Below the pieces are notes generated by a model. That model did not search any database. It saw nothing but the letters and a program-made list of their open reading frames with translations, and had not been told where the DNA came from. Shown one piece after another: positions 1-12,224 of a stretch of 64,000 bases of DNA. The stretch comes from Neoarius graeffei. Taxonomy: Eukaryota > Chordata > Actinopteri > Siluriformes > Ariidae. The translations under genes and the position numbers were made by a program. The DNA is taken from assembly GCF_027579695.1 (NCBI RefSeq), contig NC_083592.1, positions 33,938,214 through 34,002,213 of the forward strand, given 5' to 3'. How positions within the stretch are numbered: the stretch's first letter is position 1; each line of letters opens with the position of its first letter.

Positions 1-1918
1 AATCAAAATTTTAAACATCTGTGATGCATTTTCAGTGATGAAAAGAAAAGAAAAAAATTCTAAAATGATTTATTTGGGTGATCAATTTGACGCACCCAGT
101 CATGTCCAAATGAAATGTTTGGACAGACTGATGGATAGTTATTACTGTGTTTAAAATTTTACGATTAAAAATGATGAATTTCCTGATGGAATTATGTCTT
201 ACAATACACAATTAGAGATAAATCACTGTTCTAAACCCATACAAAGAATTCTTAGTCCAACTTATTGGATTGAAGACAAAACCATCTGCTCTACCTTCCC
301 ATCGAAACCTCTTCTAACCCTAACTTGTGACAGCAAAGCAGTAAAAAGTGTAATTAAGTGACTGCCAAAGAATTAACATACTCTAGAGATCCTTGACATT
401 GAACGGTTTTGATGACAAGTGAAACCTAACAGCTCATAAGACTGCTTTTTTTTCCCTAATGTCAAAACACTTGCCCTCACAGACGTCATCATTTATTCCT
501 TTTCATTAATGGTGCTATTCATTTCCTAATGCAGTCCTTAAAGCATGCAATGTCTACCAATGATGTTTCAGACGGCTTGGCAATAGTATGCGCAGAACAC
601 ACTGGTAAGCCTGTCTTGGTCCTACACCACTGCTTGCATTTCTGTGCAAGGTCATTTTGGACATATAATATTGCTTGTCTGGCAAAGCAAGGGCAAAATC
701 AATGGTGTGTATAATGATATAGTGTGTAATCCATGTCCATTTGATAGTTATCATGGCCCCATTAAACTCAAAGACATAGCCCACAGCACTGCGGCTGGAG
801 AAGTTGTGCAATGTTCAGTATTCTGTAGCGGCACCTTTCCATCCTGAGTAAACAAGCCACAATTAATCACAGTGTGTAAATTTAACCCAGAGGCAAGAAG
901 GCCACCTAAAGCCTTGCCACTAGACACCATCTTGGCAAATCGCTGCACCTTATTTTTACCCTGACCTTTTCTGTGATTAGCAGTAGCACGATTCAACTGG
1001 CAGCATATACAATTCAGTCCTGAACCAAGCTGAAAATATCGGCTCTTTCTATTTTCGCTAGCGATTATTACATATATCTTCAAGCATTTCAGTGTTTCTA
1101 TGGAGTACAGTGGGCATTGTGATCACATGACATACATAGGCATGTATATTGATAGCTCTTCTACATGTCCTTAACACATTAGTGCCATTCAGTATAGTTG
1201 TGCCTGGGTATTATGAGATTTACAAGTCTGGACATGTCTGAAAGTGTTTTTGCCCGCTTGCTGGTTTGCTCAGTTTAGTGCCCTTCCAATTTCCCACAAG
1301 TCCTCTTCGGACAATATGTCCTAACCAAGTTTAAGAGAAAAGTAGTGCAACAAAAACTTAAAGCTATGTCCTCGAAAAGCTGATCAGGGCATCTGGCCTC
1401 TTGTGCAGGCATTGGGGACTTAAATTGGTGCAAACGAACTGATTATTTAAGCGTAAAATGTGGTTTGGGCCAGGTGTGCGCTCTCAAAAGTGTGGCAGAA
1501 GAAACGAGTCAAAGCGCGATTGCGAGGGACAGGTCATGGCTGCGGTGAATGGGGTCTCTGAACCTTCCAGGTGCACAGAAGTGTTGACTGATGGAAGCAG
1601 GCTTCGGTACTGGCGCGAATTCTCCACAGGAACCCAACAGGGCCTTATTCACAAGGGATCCTCAGCCACACTTTGACTTGTTTTTAAGAGCACATGTTTC
1701 AGAACATTTTTTTTTCCTTTAGCAAGTTTTGTACCAAGTTCCGCATAGCATTTGTGTGTGTGTGTGTGTGGTGAGTGTGTGCTTGTTTCGAAACCATCCG
1801 ACGGGGTCTTATTTGGCAGAAGGAGAATTCAACTACATCTTTAGCAAGCACCCGTAGGCGAGTTTGCACTGTGCTTCTCTCTGCACACTTGTAACCGCTC
1901 CCACACTTGAACAAGCAA

Positions 1919-1952
<34 letters not shown>

Positions 1953-3823
1953 AAGTGTGAGCATGTCAGTGTGTGAATCCCACTGGGTTCTGTAGTCTGC
2001 GCCGAGCTCCACTTTATCCCTTGTTGTTTTGTGACTCAAAGGCTGTCGTCCTTGTCTCTATTTATGCAGTCCTCGTTAAAAACCAATACACCCTCATTAC
2101 CAGCATCGCACGGTTACGTCACTCTTTGAAGCAGGTTCCACTTAGGTGAAAAGCAGACTGATAAGAGACTTAAAGCTGGCTATATCCATGTAAACAGCAC
2201 TTGCTCTGTGTGTATCATCTCATGACCTCATTACCACATATTGTGAACATCTATACCTTCATAAAGAGTGAGACTTCATAGTTGTTCTTACAGAACCCAG
2301 GTGATGTCACTGAAACTTCAGCAGGAATGTGGTACTCCATCAGCGGGGATCTCTTCAGACCGATTCCAAATTATTTTCTACTGGAAATGAAAATGAAAAC
2401 AGGAAATCGGTTTATGTTCTGGACCTGAATGTTAATTTAAAATGCCTGTCATCAGTAATTTTTATTTATTTATTTATTTATTTATTTTAAGCTGTTGTTG
2501 CTGTTCCTTGTATCACGCAAGAAGACGTTGAACTAGACTATCATTTACGTGGTAGCTCCAAAATATGTCTCACCTGCTTTCTTGCTTTCTTTCTGTGTAT
2601 TATTTTATACACATTTCTTCCCAAAGTGCTGATATTAAAATCAATAAATATTTCTTCACAGAGACTTCCTATAAATAATAATAATAATAATCATCATCAT
2701 CATCATCATTACTGTGCAACTTACTGCTCCATGTCAGTCAAATTAAACAGTGTGTGTGTGTTTACAATTTATTTAAAGACGATATATAAATTTTTTTTTC
2801 TTACCTGTTTATGAATATAATGTTGTGGTTGGATTTTTTTTTTTATCTCCTCATTTTGAACTCTATCCTATCAGGATGGACAAGATGAAAAAAGGAAGAA
2901 ATGTAGATAAAGGAAGGAAGAACAAGATACAGAGGAAACCTTAAGCGTTGACCTCTCCATACTTTTCCTCCTGCAGAGCCATCCTTGCCCTGGAGCGTCC
3001 AACCACTATTTCTGAGGGTGCAGAGATCAGGGGGCAAAATGTTTCCGTGTGTTGTGGTGTTGCTCGCCTTGGGCCATGCTGTGATTTCCACCTCAGCCTC
3101 CTCCTTAAAGCTCTCGCCATGTCTCTCTAGCAGATATTCGCGAACGTCTATGCTCGTAGCTTGATATCGTTTCAAGAGCATCGTGCTGCTTCTTGTTGTT
3201 CTCCTTTAAACCGCTCGGGATTTTTTTTTATTTTTTATTTGCCAGATGTGAAACGTAGCCGAATTCAAAGACGAGCAGCTGAAAGGAAGTTGTTTAGGAA
3301 GAAAGAAAGGAAGGATAGATGTGTGGAGGAAGGGCTGTTCATTGGACGGCTGTCTTGCTGTGAGAAAGATGCAGGTTAAGTTACAGGATAGATCCATAAT
3401 CAGTGAGACCAGAGACAACTGAATGAGGGAATTAGAGGCCTGCTGAGCTGCCAGCACGTCTTATCTTTAGCTAAGAGACATGTGGAGAAGCAGCATGCTA
3501 ATTGCTGTATTTTACTTCCTGCATGAGCAGGAAGCATTCATTTAGACAAGTGCAATGTCCTTTAAAAGTGAAGAAGGGTATGTATCTCACTTCAAAAAAC
3601 AGCGGTGTGGACTAAGGCATTTTTTTTCCTGTTAAATAAAGTGCAGTCAGTTTGATTGTATTATTACTTACACCTACAGTATGCAATGATTTGAAACTCA
3701 TTTATAATTAGGAAGAATTTATGATACAGTTTGGGATACCACAAACATTATTCGAATTGAAAAGACAATGTGTTGTAAACATTTATGATGTAAATCATGC
3801 AAATAGAATACACACTATATATA
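1..3823. other. Unique AT-rich DNA, no gene recognised
   Basis: No open frame here has recognisable protein similarity, and no transposon ends are visible. It contains GT microsatellites near 1750-1771 and 1921-1952, a TTTA array near 2460-2489 and an AAT/CAT array near 2676-2710. A 41-codon frame at 3039-3164 is discussed under findings. Confidence 0.5.
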
Positions 3824-4383
3824 CACTCACTGGCTACTTTATTAGGAACACCCATCCATACACCTACTGTTTTCTGCAGTTCTCTAATCAGCCGATCCCT
3901 TGACAGCAGCACGATGCATCAAATCATGCAGATACAAATCAAGAGCTTCAGTTAATGTTCACTTCAAACATCAGAATGGGAAAAAATTGTGATCTCAAAG
4001 TGACTTTCTTTCACTGTGGCGTGGGTGTTGGTTTGAGACAGATGGACTGGTTTGAGTATTTCAGAAACTGCTGATCTCCCGGGGTTTTCACACACAACAG
4101 TCTGTAGAGTTTACACAGAATGGTGCAAAAAACAAAAAACATTGACTGAGTGAGTGACAGTTCTGTGGGTGGAAACAAACGCCTTGTTGATAAGAGAGGT
4201 CAGAGGAAAATGGACAGATTGGTTTGAGATGCCAGGAAGGATATAGTAACTCTTTACAGCCGTGGTGAAAAGAAAAGCATCTCAGCATGCAACAGCAGAA
4301 GACCACATTGGGTTCCACTCCTGCAGCCAAGAACAGGAAGCTTAGAATCAAGAACAAGTTCATATTAAAGTGGCCAGTGAGTC
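3824..4383. mobile_element. Non-autonomous inverted-repeat element, about 560 bp
   Basis: The left end reads CACTCACTGGCTACTTTATT. The right end (near 4366-4383) is its diverged reverse complement, with the core AAAGTGGCCAGTGAGT. The left end is preceded by TA, which fits a Tc1/mariner-type insertion, but the right TSD is eroded. I recognise the interior as a high-copy fish repeat (it includes the phrase CAACAGCAGAAGACCACA) but cannot name its superfamily with certainty. The 106-residue minus-strand frame inside it has no recognisable domain. Confidence 0.65.
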
Positions 4384-7115
4384 TCAAATTAAAACTACAG
4401 GTCTGCAAAGAATATCTTAGGAAGTGAAAATATCACGCCTATAGGCAAATGTATCTAATATGTATTATTATGATGTTATTGTAAATCAAATACTGTATAA
4501 GGTTAATAAGAATGCTTTAGATGCTTTTTCGATGTTAATTTCAAGTTTGAAATTTTCTTATTTTCTTATTCTGTTACTTCTTTTGAGAAATAAATGCTTA
4601 GTATTAGAAAATTATCTGCTAATTGAAAAAAAAGATGACTATTTCAAGCCTGAAATAAGTAAGGAATATTTGGTTTATTGTAATTTAACAATACGGTAAA
4701 TAGTATTGGGAAACACTAGATCAATCTGATTAGGCCAATAATCAACTGATGGTATTTTCATTTGCTAAGAAGTCGTTATTTGCAGTGTAGTAAATGCGTG
4801 GTCATGGTATTGGTGGTTTAAATTAGGTTACTAATGCTGCATGTTGTTATTTTGGGAAATAGTGCCAACTAAATGTATTAAAATATTGTGGGAAGATGCA
4901 AACAAATATAGATCTGTGAGATCAGGATTAAAAACAGTACAGTGCACATTTCTAGTCGAGACCAATTATGAACCCGAGTGATGAGGTGAGGAAAACTGAG
5001 TGAGGAGAGAATGCACACACCATTCTGATTGTGCTGGCGTTTCTAGCTAGGCCACGCCCACTTCTGATTCAACTCCAAATCCAGATATGAATTTTTGGAG
5101 CATTTAGACATATAGAAATAAATTTAGTGCCATTGCATTCTAGCCCTACCACTGACAAACCTAAAGGGGAAAAAAATCTCTGTTTAAAGTGTTCTTTAAT
5201 GCTTCTTTAACGTTTATCGTCCTTGGTTGTACACTTGGACACCTTGTGTTTCACAGCTCTTTGCATCTCTAGCCATCATACTGTCTCTTTGACATCAGCC
5301 AGAAGGTCTCCAGAGTGTCATCCAGTCATGTTTTACCTGTCCATGGCCTACAGCATGCCCAGAAGCAACATTCAGAAACTATTCTCCTCTGCAAGCTAGT
5401 GGTTCTTGTGAAGATGTCAGCGCTATTCTTCTAGAAAGATCATGGACTGTAGACGGATGGTTCATGTCAAGGCTGATTTGTGCCCAACCCCCGGGAGAGC
5501 CTAGCCTCGAGAAGCTGCTGTTTGCTGTCAGGATAAAAGCAGGTATGTCATCAAGGCCGTATGGAAAGTTACAACTGGTTAGGTCAGCATCTATCTCAGA
5601 AATTTCTCTTAGCTACTCTGGATAGAGATATCACAGCTTTCTTCCCCTGTCAAATGAGCGTCTGCGATTCATTTTTCTCTTTCTTTTGGTGGTGTTGGTG
5701 TTGTTTTGTATGTTTCTTTCGTGGGGAAAAAAATCTGGAAAATATAAAAAATTTCTCTGGATGCTTCTTGAGACAGGAAGTGGTGTATACGAGAGCCATG
5801 ATATGTCTTCCCTTTTGTATGTATATCTAATTTAAGGTTGATATTTAATAGAAATAAATGGCAGCTAGCATGAAGCTCAATCACCAATCGTTTTTGAAAC
5901 TTCATACGTCCAAACCACCATTAAAGCTTTTCATTTTTTAGATTTTATACATACAGTATTTCTTTTACATTAGTCATTTCCTTGTGTTGGCATTTGTGCT
6001 GGCGTTTGACAGGCGAGCGTTTTAATTCAAAAAGACGTACGTGTTAGTAGGATTATCTTTACATGTACTCTACCCAGATTAGCAGTGGATGCTGTGGTAT
6101 GGTTGTCACAAAAGATTTATAGTAATAAGACAAAGAAGTAATAAAGAATTTTGTTTATTTTGCAGTCAACTTAATAAAATCCAGGCCTTTTTTTTAACTG
6201 CAGTTTTATGTAACTTATCAAGGATTTAAGATTAAACAGTTCAGGTTTTGATTGTGAAAATAACAGCAGTTCTGTTCATTTATGTGTTTAGCATGAGATA
6301 TATAATGCATATTGTTCGCAAAATGTTTTTCTTTTGGTTGTTTTTTTTTGTTTCTTTTTTCCTTTTCAGTACAGCTGTCCTTGCTCCAAACCGTCCAATA
6401 TATAATTACACCAATTTTGCAGTAGCTTCAGCTATAAGACAAAATTAATTAACACCAAACGTGATTTAGGTTATCCATTCCCAATACTGTATATTCTGCA
6501 TGTTAATGCTTCATGTTTTCACACTTTCTTGCAATTTAATTACTTGAGTAATCAAGTATCACTCATTAAATAAGTATCATTAAATGCAACAAATTTACTG
6601 GTTTAATTTGTAAGGATTATTTAAGCCACTTCTGAGCCTGTGAATCCCCCATTCATAAGTGGATTAATTAATTTGAATCAATAAATGCCGGCGTGCCTAC
6701 CGTATCTGTAACTGTAGAGATCCAAACTGGAGCTTCTACTATTCAAGTCAATTGTTAGGGTTGTTGTTGTTGTTGTTGCTACTGTTGTTTTAAGTTACAC
6801 ACTTTAATGGTAAATAATCAAGCTATCACTTCATTTTGTGAAATGAAGTGATATTTCTGTTTTTATGAATAGTTGTCATGTTATTAAACTGCAGGCTGCT
6901 TTTTTTGTGCAGGTTATTAAGCTGTTTACAGGATTTCAGGCAAATTCCATGCAAACGGAAAACATCTGAAATGATTCTCATTCAGAAACTATGCGTTTCT
7001 CTGCTGATCAACACGAAATTGTGGAATAATATTGATGTAATTAGAGAATGTCGATATTTCATTCAGGCTTTGTTTACACGCTATGAAATGGTATTTGCCA
7101 AAAGAGGCTGGACTT

Positions 7116-7119
<4 letters not shown>
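4384..7119. other. Unique AT-rich DNA
   Basis: I see no transposon ends, RNA gene or convincing exon. A short GTT array lies near 6758-6780. Open frames here are short and of low complexity. Confidence 0.45.

Positions 7120-7150
<31 letters not shown>
7120..7150. repeat. GA microsatellite
   Basis: An uninterrupted GA run. Confidence 0.9.
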
Positions 7151-7154
<4 letters not shown>

Positions 7155-7396
7155 TGCACAAGTGTTTTAAAGCAGATCAATCGGAAAACTTGAACATAAC
7201 TTTGTTTTCTGTCTCGCTCTCGCTGTGGTCATGGTGAGGAATCTGTTGAGATCGAGCTGCATTTCCGTTTGCATGTTTCAGTGTGTTACTGGTGCACACA
7301 TGGGGCACACATGCTGACACAATGATCTGCTTTCGATCCAGAACTAAAGAATGGTAGCACATCACTTCCATTTATTATTTAATCATTTGCACATCC

Positions 7397-7772
7397 GGGT
7401 GGCACGGTGGTGTAGTGGTTAGCGCTGTCGCCTCACAGCAAGAAGGTCCTGGGTTCGAGCCCCGGGGCCGGCGAGGGCCTTTCTGTGCGGAGTTTGCATG
7501 TTCTCCCCATGTCTGCGTGGGTTTCCTCCGGGTGCTCCGGTTTCCCCCACAGTCCAAAGACATGCAGGTTAGGTTAACTGGTGACTCTAAATTGACCGTA
7601 GGTGTGAATGTGAGTGTGAATGGTTGTCTGTGTCTATGTGTCAGCCCTGTGATGACCTGGCAACTTGTCCAGGGTGTACCCCGCCTTTCGCCCATAGTCA
7701 GCTGGGATAGGCTCCAGCTTGCCTGCGACCCTGTAGAAGGATAAAGCGGCTAGAGATAATGAGATGAGATGA
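7397..7772 (+). mobile_element. SINE copy 1, tRNA-headed with L2-type tail, intact
   Basis: This is a full-length copy of the main SINE family of the window. The head GGCACGGTGGTGTAGTGGTT resembles a pol III A box, and GGTTCGAGCCCC matches a tRNA B box. A unique body follows. The 3' part (GGGATAGGCTCCAGC through CGGCTAGAGATAATGAGATG) resembles the L2 LINE 3' end and finishes in short GATGA repeats. A perfect 13-bp target-site duplication, CATTTGCACATCC, flanks it at 7384-7396 and 7773-7785, so it arrived by retroposition. The frames of about 100 codons inside it on both strands are not genes. The tail suggests dependence on an L2-type LINE for mobilisation (inference). Confidence 0.93.
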
Positions 7773-7815
7773 CATTTGCACATCCTTTAGAGAAAGTACA
7801 CTTATTCTTTTTTCC

Positions 7816-7817
<2 letters not shown>

Positions 7818-7849
<32 letters not shown>
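7818..7849. repeat. ATT microsatellite, target of SINE copy 2
   Basis: The ATT array continues on the other side of the SINE at 9155-9199, so the SINE split one longer array or extended it. Confidence 0.85.
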
Positions 7850-8089
7850 GGGCGGCACGGTGGTGTAGTGGTTAGCGCTGTCACCTCACAGCAAGAAGGT
7901 CCGGGTTCGAGCCCCGTGGCCAGTGAGGGCCTTTCTGTGTGGAGTTTGCATGTTCTCCCTGTGTCCACGTGGGTTTCCTCCGGGTGCTCCGGTTTCCCCC
8001 ACAGTCCAAAGACATGCAGGTTAGGTTAACTGGTGACTCTAAATTGACCGTAGGTGTGAATGTGAGTGTGAATGGTTGTCTGTGTCTAT
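7850..8089 (+). mobile_element. SINE copy 2, 5' half
   Basis: The head and body of the same SINE family run as far as TGTCTGTGTCTAT. They break exactly where a transposon begins at 8090, and the SINE resumes at 9018. The ATG at the break was doubled as TAT on both sides. Confidence 0.9.
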
Positions 8090-9017
8090 GGCTACATCCA
8101 CACGACAACGGCAACGAGATGTTATTTAAAAATATATCGCGTCGAAATGGGCAACGATCAGTAAAATATCAGGTCCATATGGCAACGCAACGCTTGCTGA
8201 AAACGATGCAATACACATGCCACACCTCTAGGGGCGCTGTAAGACGGTCCCTTCGGAGACACCAGAACAATAGAAGAAGTAAGGATGCATGCGCATAAAC
8301 TATTATGCGCGAGACTTCATATTAGCCACAAAGTCAGGAAAATCTGTTCGTAAAATTACATTATAATGACCAAATACAATGAAAAGTATTTTTCCAGTCT
8401 CACCTGTGAAAGGTAATCCCATGTGATCTCGTTTGGACGGCAAACCTCTTGGTACAGTTAAACGCAGCTAATCTTTATTCTCCGCTTTGACCTATCCAAT
8501 ATGGCGGCGAGGATGATGTATGATTCTACTCGGAAGGAGGCGTCTTTAATGGTCCGGAATAAATTGAATGCTACACGTTGATGGATTAATTTGTTGTTTC
8601 TCACCTGTGAAAGGTGAGATCGCTCCTTTTTTTCCCTATTTTTGCTGGTGGATTGACTCTCTCTCTCTCTCTCACTTTGCACCATTACACAATAAATATT
8701 CACAGTGAAATATTTTGTAAGTGTGTTTCATGAACCAAATTATAGGATTTGTTGACAACTTGCATCGAGTTCGTTACACTTCTACCCGGCGTGAAGCACT
8801 CACAGTCATGTGGTTGTGACGTCATCGTAAACAAATCCGTTCTACTCATCCAGACGACTTCACAATGGCAACGTTGCCAGATCTTTCCACTCTGGAACCC
8901 GTTCTCAAAAAGATTGCGTTTTGGGCACCCAAAACGCCGGTGCCGTGTGGACGCCAGGCCTAAACGATAAGCAATTGTATCGGAGTCACCTGAATCCGTT
9001 GCTGTGTGGACAGGGCC
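8090..9017. mobile_element. 928-bp DNA transposon inserted in SINE copy 2, carries a THAP exon relic
   Basis: The termini are imperfect inverted repeats: GGCTACATCCACACGACAAC on the left and, read from the right, GGCCCTGTCCACACAGCAAC. Because the interrupted SINE is known from many copies, the junction can be read exactly. TAT is duplicated at 8087-8089 and 9018-9020, a 3-bp TSD. A 3-bp duplication would fit PIF/Harbinger-like elements, but TAT is not the usual TWA, so I leave the superfamily open. The interior has CpG-rich ends, a CT run near 8657-8674 and a minus-strand segment at roughly 8300-8535 that is homologous to the element at 48086. It encodes no transposase. Confidence 0.85.
8404..8468 (-). 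pseudogene. Relic of a THAP-domain first exon
   Basis: On the minus strand this matches the exon at 48436-48515, including the splice donor (CACAG then GTGAGACTGG) and about 100 bases of the intron beyond it. The first codons are lost: the other copy reads AAGATGCCTCGTTCATGTGC at this point, whereas here AAGATT runs straight into AGCTGCG, so the start codon and the first cysteine of the zinc finger are deleted. Upstream similarity continues to about 8535. It cannot encode a THAP domain. The motif CTCACCTGTGAAAGG occurs again near 8600, which suggests a small internal duplication of the donor region. Confidence 0.7.
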
Positions 9018-9153
9018 TATGTGTCAGCCCTGTGATGACCTGGTGACTTGTCCAGGGTGTACCCCGCCTTTCGCCCGTAGTCAGCTGGGATAGGCTCCAG
9101 CTTGCCTGCGACCCTGTAGAACAGGATAAAGCGGCTAGAGATAATGAGATGAG

Positions 9154-9154
<1 letters not shown>
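9018..9154 (+). mobile_element. SINE copy 2, 3' half
   Basis: The L2-type tail of the SINE broken at 8089 resumes here. It ends in GATGAG against an ATT array. Confidence 0.9.

Positions 9155-9199
<45 letters not shown>
9155..9199. repeat. ATT microsatellite
   Basis: This is the right-hand continuation of the array at 7818-7849. Confidence 0.85.
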
Positions 9200-9201
<2 letters not shown>

Positions 9202-10143
9202 AAACTAAACACCATATTAAATGTCACAATAACAGCCATTTTCCTGATGCAGTTTTCTCAGACAGCTGCTTTGTTAATAAAAGATTCAAATCATTCACTT
9301 ATTAATAAATTAGCCTGAAGATACGATCAGTGCTGAGAATATTAGCTGAATACAATTTACCAAGTAAACTGTCTGTCGCCTCAGAAATTCGGGTGTGTGT
9401 GATAGAAATCACTGAGGATCACATGCCCAGGTAGAGTGACACTAAATATAATTTGGTGTGCCATTTAAAGGATGGATAACAGATGGTTTACAAGAGCCAG
9501 TCTGTGTTTGCAAGGGTTTACATTATTAAGTTGTCACATCTGTGTGGGATAGCACATTCTGTATTTATCACTCGGAATCAAACAAAGTGTTTGTGAGTGA
9601 AGAGAGTGTGTACGAGGACAAAAGTAAGGGAGATGGTGAGGTAAGATATTGTCTGTGATATTCATAATATTCGCAGTCCATGCCTTGAGTTCATAGCAAG
9701 TCATTGTGCCATCAATACTGCAGCTCATTTGTGTCAGTGAACAAGTGAGGGGGAGAAAAAAAATCCTAAGACAATGTCATCAGATTCTCCCACAGTGTTT
9801 GGCCTGGCAGCTGATCGCACGCCAAGTCGATGGCTCGGAACAGGTAAACTTGCTGAGAAACCAAAAGCAGATGTTGTGCTTTAAAACCCCTGCTTAGATG
9901 TGTAATGACTCCTAAAGTTAAGGGCCGTTGATCTGGAACCACTTTGATTTGCCAGCAGAAATGGGGCATTGCGCTCGTAATGAGAGGCATTACCTAATCA
10001 CGATGGGTGTCGTGGAAACAAGAGCTTCTGAGACCTCCTTTATGTACAGAATAAATCACCAGTGTTGAGTGTGGAATGTCCAGTGCAGAAAGAGCTGAGA
10101 GAAGAAAAAGAATAGTGACTTGAACAGATCTTAGTGTCACCTC
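9200..10143. other. Unique DNA
   Basis: No repeat ends, RNA gene or exon are recognised. Confidence 0.4.
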
Positions 10144-10146
10144 TAA

Positions 10147-10846
10147 GGCTACGTTTACATTAGACCGTATCTGTCTCGTTTTCTTCGCGGATGCACTGTC
10201 CGTTTACATTAAACCACCTGGAAACGCCGGGAAACGGGAATCCGCCAGCATCCACGTATTCAATCCAGATCGTGTCAGCTCCGGTGCTGTGTAAACATTC
10301 AGAATACGTGGATACGCTGTGCTGAGCTCTAGCTGGCGTCTCATTGGACAACGTCACTGTGACATCCACCTTCCTGATTCGCTGGTGTTGGTCATGTGAC
10401 GCGACTGCTGAAAAACGGCGCGGACTTCCGCCTTGTATCACCTTTCATTAAAGAGTATAAAAGTATGAAAATACTGCAAATACTGATGCAAATACTGCCC
10501 ATTGTGTAGTTATGATTGTCTTTAGGCTTGCCATCCTTCCACTTGCAAGTGGTAAGTGATATGCGCTGGGATCACACACACAGCGGCTCAGTCCCGAATC
10601 GTGGCTTGTGCACTTCACTCGCGCGCTGTGTGAGCTGCGCAGGGCCGGAGTGCGCACCCTCCAGAGGGCACTCGCTGTTCAGGGCGGAGTGATTTGGAGC
10701 GCAGGATGCCTGCGGAGCCGAGCGTATCCGTGTATTGGCGTTGCTGTGTGCACGCAAATCGTGTATTGGTGTTGCTGTGTGCACACTAATCGTTTTAAAA
10801 ATGTTAATCTGATGATCCGCTGATACGGTCTAATGTAAACATGGGC
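10147..10846. mobile_element. 700-bp inverted-repeat transposon with TAA target duplication
   Basis: The left end is GGCTACGTTTACATTAGACC. The right end read in reverse is GCCCATGTTTACATTAGACC, followed on both by GTATC. TAA is present at 10144-10146 and 10847-10849. A 3-bp TWA duplication and GG-type termini suit PIF/Harbinger (inference). The interior is richer in CpG than its surroundings, with no open frame of recognisable function, so the copy is non-autonomous. A 30-bp phrase containing GTGTATTGG(C/T)GTTGCTGTGT is repeated in tandem near 10729-10790. Confidence 0.8.
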
Positions 10847-11464
10847 TAAGACAGAGGGCATGTACAAGGCAAGTGAATGTGGTTAAAAGTGTGTGTATAA
10901 GAACATCGTAAATAACCACTTTATTATAGAATGAAATTTGGTTAAATCTGGCAATCTAGCTAATTATTTTCATGATGAGCTTCTGTGTAGTGTAGAATGT
11001 ACTATTGACTACATGATGCCGTTGATCTCATTTTTTTGCTGACTGATTTGAGTTGAGCAGGACCATATTTGGTCGAGGTGACATCCGGTAAACCTACAGT
11101 CCAGTCACAGTTCACCATCTGCTTTCACCAAAACCGAAATAACTTCTTTTCTGCTCACTCAGCCTCTTTGAGCAACTGTAAGTGAAACTGCATTTACTGT
11201 AGCTAGCATTTTTATTTTAATTATCAGATCACCACAACATTTTGGTGTAAAGAAAAAAGTGCTACCTAGTTTTCTAGCCCTAGTGCTGTAGGCCAATTCA
11301 TGTTACTGGGATGATGCCACTGTCAATCGATCAGTACATGAACTGACACACCCACACAGTACTGATATATACAGTACTGTGCAAGTCTTAGGCATCCTAT
11401 GGTGTTTTTTTTATACAAACTTTTGTTATAGATTTATATTTTATGACTTCTACATTATCGAGTT

Positions 11465-11503
11465 GGGCAGCACGGTGGTGTAGTGGTTAGCGCTGTTGCC
11501 TCA
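11465..11503 (+). mobile_element. SINE head fragment
   Basis: Only the first 39 bases of the SINE remain (GGCAGCACGGTGGTGTAGTG through GCCTCA). The fragment is followed by an unrelated A-rich sequence. Confidence 0.75.
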
Positions 11504-11539
11504 AACTGGCAATGCAATAAATAAAAATAGAATAATTGA

Positions 11540-11722
11540 AAAAAACAAACAATATAAACACTCTAGATAGGAACTAGACATAGACTAAACACTCAAACAA
11601 TATAAACAGTATAAATAAGCAGTATAACTAAATAACAAGACAGACTAAACACTCAGACAATATAAAACACACTAGATATGAACTAGACTAAACACTCAAA
11701 CAATATAAGCAGTATAACCAGT
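11540..11722. repeat. Degenerate tandem repeat
   Basis: Imperfect repeats of a unit built on ACTAAACACTCAAACAATAT with ACTAGACATAGAC variants. It is low-complexity, with no coding meaning. Confidence 0.7.
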
Positions 11723-11847
11723 GCTTAATTTGTGAAGTGGGAGGTCCCGGAACGCAGGAGGTGGGTGGGTCCGACGACTCAAAAAAAAACTTTACACACA
11801 CACACCTATTGTGTGTTAAAAAAAAAATATCAGACATTATGATCTTA

Positions 11848-12224
11848 GGGGCGGCACGGTGGTGTAGTGGTTAGCACTGTCGCCTCACAGCAAGAAGGTC
11901 CGGGTTCGAGCCCCGTGGCTGGCGAGGGCCTTTCTGTGCGGAGTTTGCATGTTCTCCCCGTGTCCGTGTGGGTTTCCTCCGGGTGCTCTGGTTTCCCCCA
12001 CAGTCCAAAGACATGCAGGTTAGGTTAACTGGTGACTCTAAATTGATCGTAGGTGTGAATGTGAGAGTGAATGGTTGTCTGTGTCTATGTGTCAGCCCTG
12101 TGATGACCTGGCGACTTGTCCAGGGTGTACCCCGCCTTTCGCCCGTAGTCAGCTGGGATAGGCTCCAGCTTGCCTGCGACCCTGTAGAACAGGATAAAGC
12201 GGCTAGAGATAATGAGATGAGATG
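11848..12224 (+). mobile_element. SINE copy 3, full length
   Basis: Same family as copy 1, with head, B box and L2-type tail all present. The flanks AGACATTATGATCTTA (left, ending at the SINE) and AGACATTATCAAGTCA (right) look like an aged target-site duplication. Confidence 0.9.

Noticed and set aside
2843..3181. 112-codon minus-strand frame
   Set aside because: No recognisable domain. The plus-strand signal-peptide-like frame across it is noted only as a weak finding.
7397..7475. tRNA-like A and B boxes
   Set aside because: They belong to the SINE head. The stretch has no plausible full cloverleaf with mature acceptor ends and recurs as part of retroposons with target duplications.
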